NCBI GenBank assembly: GCA_900552015.1
Contig: URXY01000048.1
Span: 1-15,068 of the forward strand
Length of the DNA stretch: 15,068 nucleotides
Direction of reading: 5' to 3'
Source: an uncultured Eubacteriales bacterium
GTDB taxonomy: Bacteria; Bacillota; Clostridia; Oscillospirales; Oscillospiraceae
The notes beneath the pieces were generated by a model that was not told where the DNA came from, did not search any database, and worked only from the letters and a program-made list of their open reading frames with translations. The translations under genes and the position numbers were made by a program. Shown here in pieces: positions 13,800 through 15,068 of this stretch. Within the stretch, counting starts at the first letter, position 1. The number at the start of each line of letters is the position of its first letter.

Positions 13800-14870
13800 T
13801 TACGGCTTGGTCACATTGTGGATGTATTGGTCCATTCTGTTTGCGCTTTCATGCTTCATGCTGCTTGTGGCATGGGCATATACATCAAGTGTGAATGCCG
13901 CCGTTTGGTGTCCAAGGTTTTCCTGTACAGTTTTGATGTCGTCGCCGGACTTTAGACTGTTAACGGCGTAGGTGTGGCGAAGATCATGGAACCTTGTCGC
14001 ATCAAGGTGAAGGCGGCGCATAACTTTTTTGAATGCAAGATAGACCGTTTGATTGCAGAGGTAACGGCCTGTTTCTGTGGTGAATACAAGATTGTCTGAG
14101 TTCTCCCAGCCATCTTTCAACCGTGCTGCCCATCGCTGCTGCCGGATCTGCTGTTTTTTAAGTGCATCCATCACACCGTCTGCCGCTTCGATGAGGCGGG
14201 GACGGTCGTTTTTTAGACTGCTGAAGCAATACTCGCAAGTGCCTTTTTTCTTGCCGTGCTGTTTGTTTATCAGCAGTGTGTGTTTTTCAAAATTCACACA
14301 GTCCCAAGTCAAACCAAGCACTTCTCCTTGCCGCAGCCCCGTGAAAACGGTGACGAAGTACACCAGCTCGTAGGTATCTCCGCGAATCTCCTTAAGAAAC
14401 GCGCATAATTCATTATCTTCCAGAGGCTTTATCTGTTTTTTCTCAATGCGCGGCAGCGTGACAGCTGTGAGGGGATTATTGCGGATGTAACCCATTTTCT
14501 GAGCTTGTTCCAGAGCACGGTGTAATACTCCATACTCCCGAAGTGCGGCCCATTCGTCATCGGTGAAACGCTGTTGATTCCCACGCGGATCATAGGCCGG
14601 GTCTACCTCCGAAAGCCCCAGCAGATAGTCTGCTGAGATGCGATACAAGCGGCAAATGGCCACCAGTGCGTCGTGGGAAGGGGAGCTTTTCTCCTGCTCC
14701 CAGCTGCGAACGGTAGTCACTGAGACGTTGAGTTTTTTCGCTAATACCGCCTGTGTATCGTCGTGTTCCTTCCGAATTTCCAATTGACTGGAGAGTATGA
14801 ATGCAAAAGACAATATTAAATGAGCAAACGGTGAGGACGGCATAAATCGGGAAAGGCCTGTTGGCTGCAT
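13800..14870 (-). CDS. Chimeric Xre-type DNA-binding / tyrosine recombinase protein (remnant integrase of a tRNA-Leu-inserted element)
   Basis: The 356-codon minus-strand frame joins two unrelated parts. Residues about 28-90 form an Xre/Cro-type helix-turn-helix (LEIRKEHDDTQAVLAKKLNV, VSVTTVRSWEQEKSSPSHDAL, RISADYLLGLSE). From about 114 on it is a tyrosine recombinase: the end of the core-binding domain (VLHRALEQAQKMGYIRNNP), then the catalytic domain with R180 in TGLRQGEVLGL, K220, H295-x-x-R298 in HDLRHTYA, H321 in LGHQ and nucleophile Y331 in LDVYAH. The arm-type and most of the core-binding domain expected of a phage or ICE integrase (usually about 380-400 residues) are missing. The simplest explanation is a deletion that fused the element's repressor gene to its integrase. 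The start is uncertain: ATG 14870 overlaps a divergent promoter, and ATG 14842 or a TTG near 14812 may be used. It ends 76 bases from tRNA-Leu(CAG), facing it. Confidence 0.8.
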   Translation of the reverse strand: MQPTGLSRFMPSSPFAHLILSFAFILSSQLEIRKEHDDTQAVLAKKLNVSVTTVRSWEQEKSSPSHDALVAICRLYRISADYLLGLSEVDPAYDPRGNQQRFTDDEWAALREYGVLHRALEQAQKMGYIRNNPLTAVTLPRIEKKQIKPLEDNELCAFLKEIRGDTYELVYFVTVFTGLRQGEVLGLTWDCVNFEKHTLLINKQHGKKKGTCEYCFSSLKNDRPRLIEAADGVMDALKKQQIRQQRWAARLKDGWENSDNLVFTTETGRYLCNQTVYLAFKKVMRRLHLDATRFHDLRHTYAVNSLKSGDDIKTVQENLGHQTAAFTLDVYAHATSSMKHESANRMDQYIHNVTKP

Positions 14871-14898
14871 TGCTTTTCATTTCCAAAATAGTTATAAT
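14870..14898 (+). promoter_or_regulatory. Promoter for the PIN-domain ORF
   Basis: TTGCTT (14870-14875), 17 nt, TATAAT (14893-14898). It overlaps the start of the divergent Xre-integrase frame, so the Xre domain could once have regulated it. Confidence 0.65.
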
Positions 14899-14923
14899 TA
14901 AACTAAATGCTATATGAGGGAGG

Positions 14924-15037
14924 ATGGACGTTAAAATGAAAGATGAGCAGAAAACTTCAAAAATAATTTTGGATACCAATTTGATGTACTACTTATGCGG
15001 CGCGTTCGGCACGCACCCTCGACGTCCTCGGCGATGA
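14924..15037 (+). pseudogene. PIN-domain protein, N-terminal fragment
   Basis: ATG 14924 or ATG 14936 (same frame) after GAGGGAGG (14916-14923). The first 22 residues from 14936, MKDEQKTSKIILDTNLMYYL plus CG, carry the I-I-L-D-T-N start of PIN-fold ribonucleases, where the Asp is the first metal ligand. From about 15000 the frame runs into unrelated DNA (AFGTHPRRPRR) and stops at 15035-15037. PIN proteins are commonly toxins of toxin-antitoxin pairs. The divergent Xre-type sequence next to it may be the partner regulator, but the short fragment does not allow more. Confidence 0.55.
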
Positions 15038-15068
15038 TGACGAGCTTCTTGCCGCTCTGAACGAGCTG
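15015..15068 (-). pseudogene. groEL-like fragment at the right edge
   Basis: The minus strand from 15068 reads 18 codons, QLVQSGKKLVIIAEDVEG, the conserved GroEL segment (V-x-x-G-K-x-L-x-I-I-A-E-D-V-E-G). GroEL normally continues E-A-L-A-T-L, but here it becomes ACRTRR, so the homology stops abruptly near 15014. The fragment has no sensible link with the PIN gene and probably marks a rearrangement or an assembly join. Confidence 0.6.

Noticed and set aside
1..15068. CRISPR array, retron, rRNA or phage structural genes
   Set aside because: No regularly spaced repeats, reverse transcriptase motifs, rRNA-like blocks or virion genes were seen on either strand.

Overview
The window looks like chromosomal DNA of a GC-rich, spore-forming member of the Firmicutes, most likely class Clostridia (Oscillospiraceae-like). 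Reasons: spoVAD and spoVAE homologues, strong AGGAGG-type ribosome binding sites, an ECF-type transporter of the MptD family, a cysteine-rich KTR protein next to a TetR regulator, and ridA, cation-efflux, Sir2 and tRNA-Leu genes of that flavour. The taxonomic call is inference from gene content only.

Region 1 (1-7306) is a decaying accessory segment. It opens with the N-terminus of an IS1182-type transposase running off the left edge. Next come an intact TetR regulator with a very good promoter and an overlapping 21-bp palindrome (candidate auto-operator), a small cysteine-rich KTR protein whose expected ATG is ACG, and a terminator. Then comes what was once a seven-function transport operon behind a 16-bp palindrome: two YbtP/YbtQ-like ABC half-transporters, an MptD-family ECF substrate-binding protein, an EcfT protein and a tandem EcfA1-A2 ATPase. 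Nearly every gene of it is damaged. ABC1 has a 1-base loss and a deletion removing its Q-loop region. ABC2 has two large deletions, one removing Walker A. The S component has a frameshift in a CG repeat just before its stop, and the tandem ATPase is split by a 1-base loss in the linker. Only EcfT looks untouched. After a terminator lies a shredded low-molecular-weight protein tyrosine phosphatase remnant without its catalytic P-loop.

Region 2 (about 7353-13764) is ordinary intact chromosome. It holds a membrane GT2 glycosyltransferase, a convergent spoVAD-spoVAE pair on the minus strand, and a divergent ridA. These are followed by a compact plus-strand operon (multi-zinc-ribbon protein of unknown function, CDF cation exporter, Sir2 deacylase) and two tandem tRNA-Leu genes (anticodons GAG and CAG) behind a near-perfect sigma-70-type promoter. 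Well-formed intrinsic terminators separate the units.

Region 3 (13800-15068) is a mobile-element edge just downstream of tRNA-Leu(CAG). A tyrosine recombinase ORF faces the tRNA. Its N-terminal arm and most of its core-binding domain are replaced by an Xre-type helix-turn-helix, probably a deletion fusion of the element's repressor and integrase. A divergent PIN-domain ORF starts at its other side but is cut off by an abrupt switch, about 15000-15015, into a minus-strand groEL-like fragment, which looks like a rearrangement or an assembly chimera at the contig end.

I did not see a clearly novel functional system. The most unusual items are the pattern of repeated internal deletions in the transport operon, the Xre-integrase chimera and the multi-zinc-ribbon protein coupled to a metal exporter.
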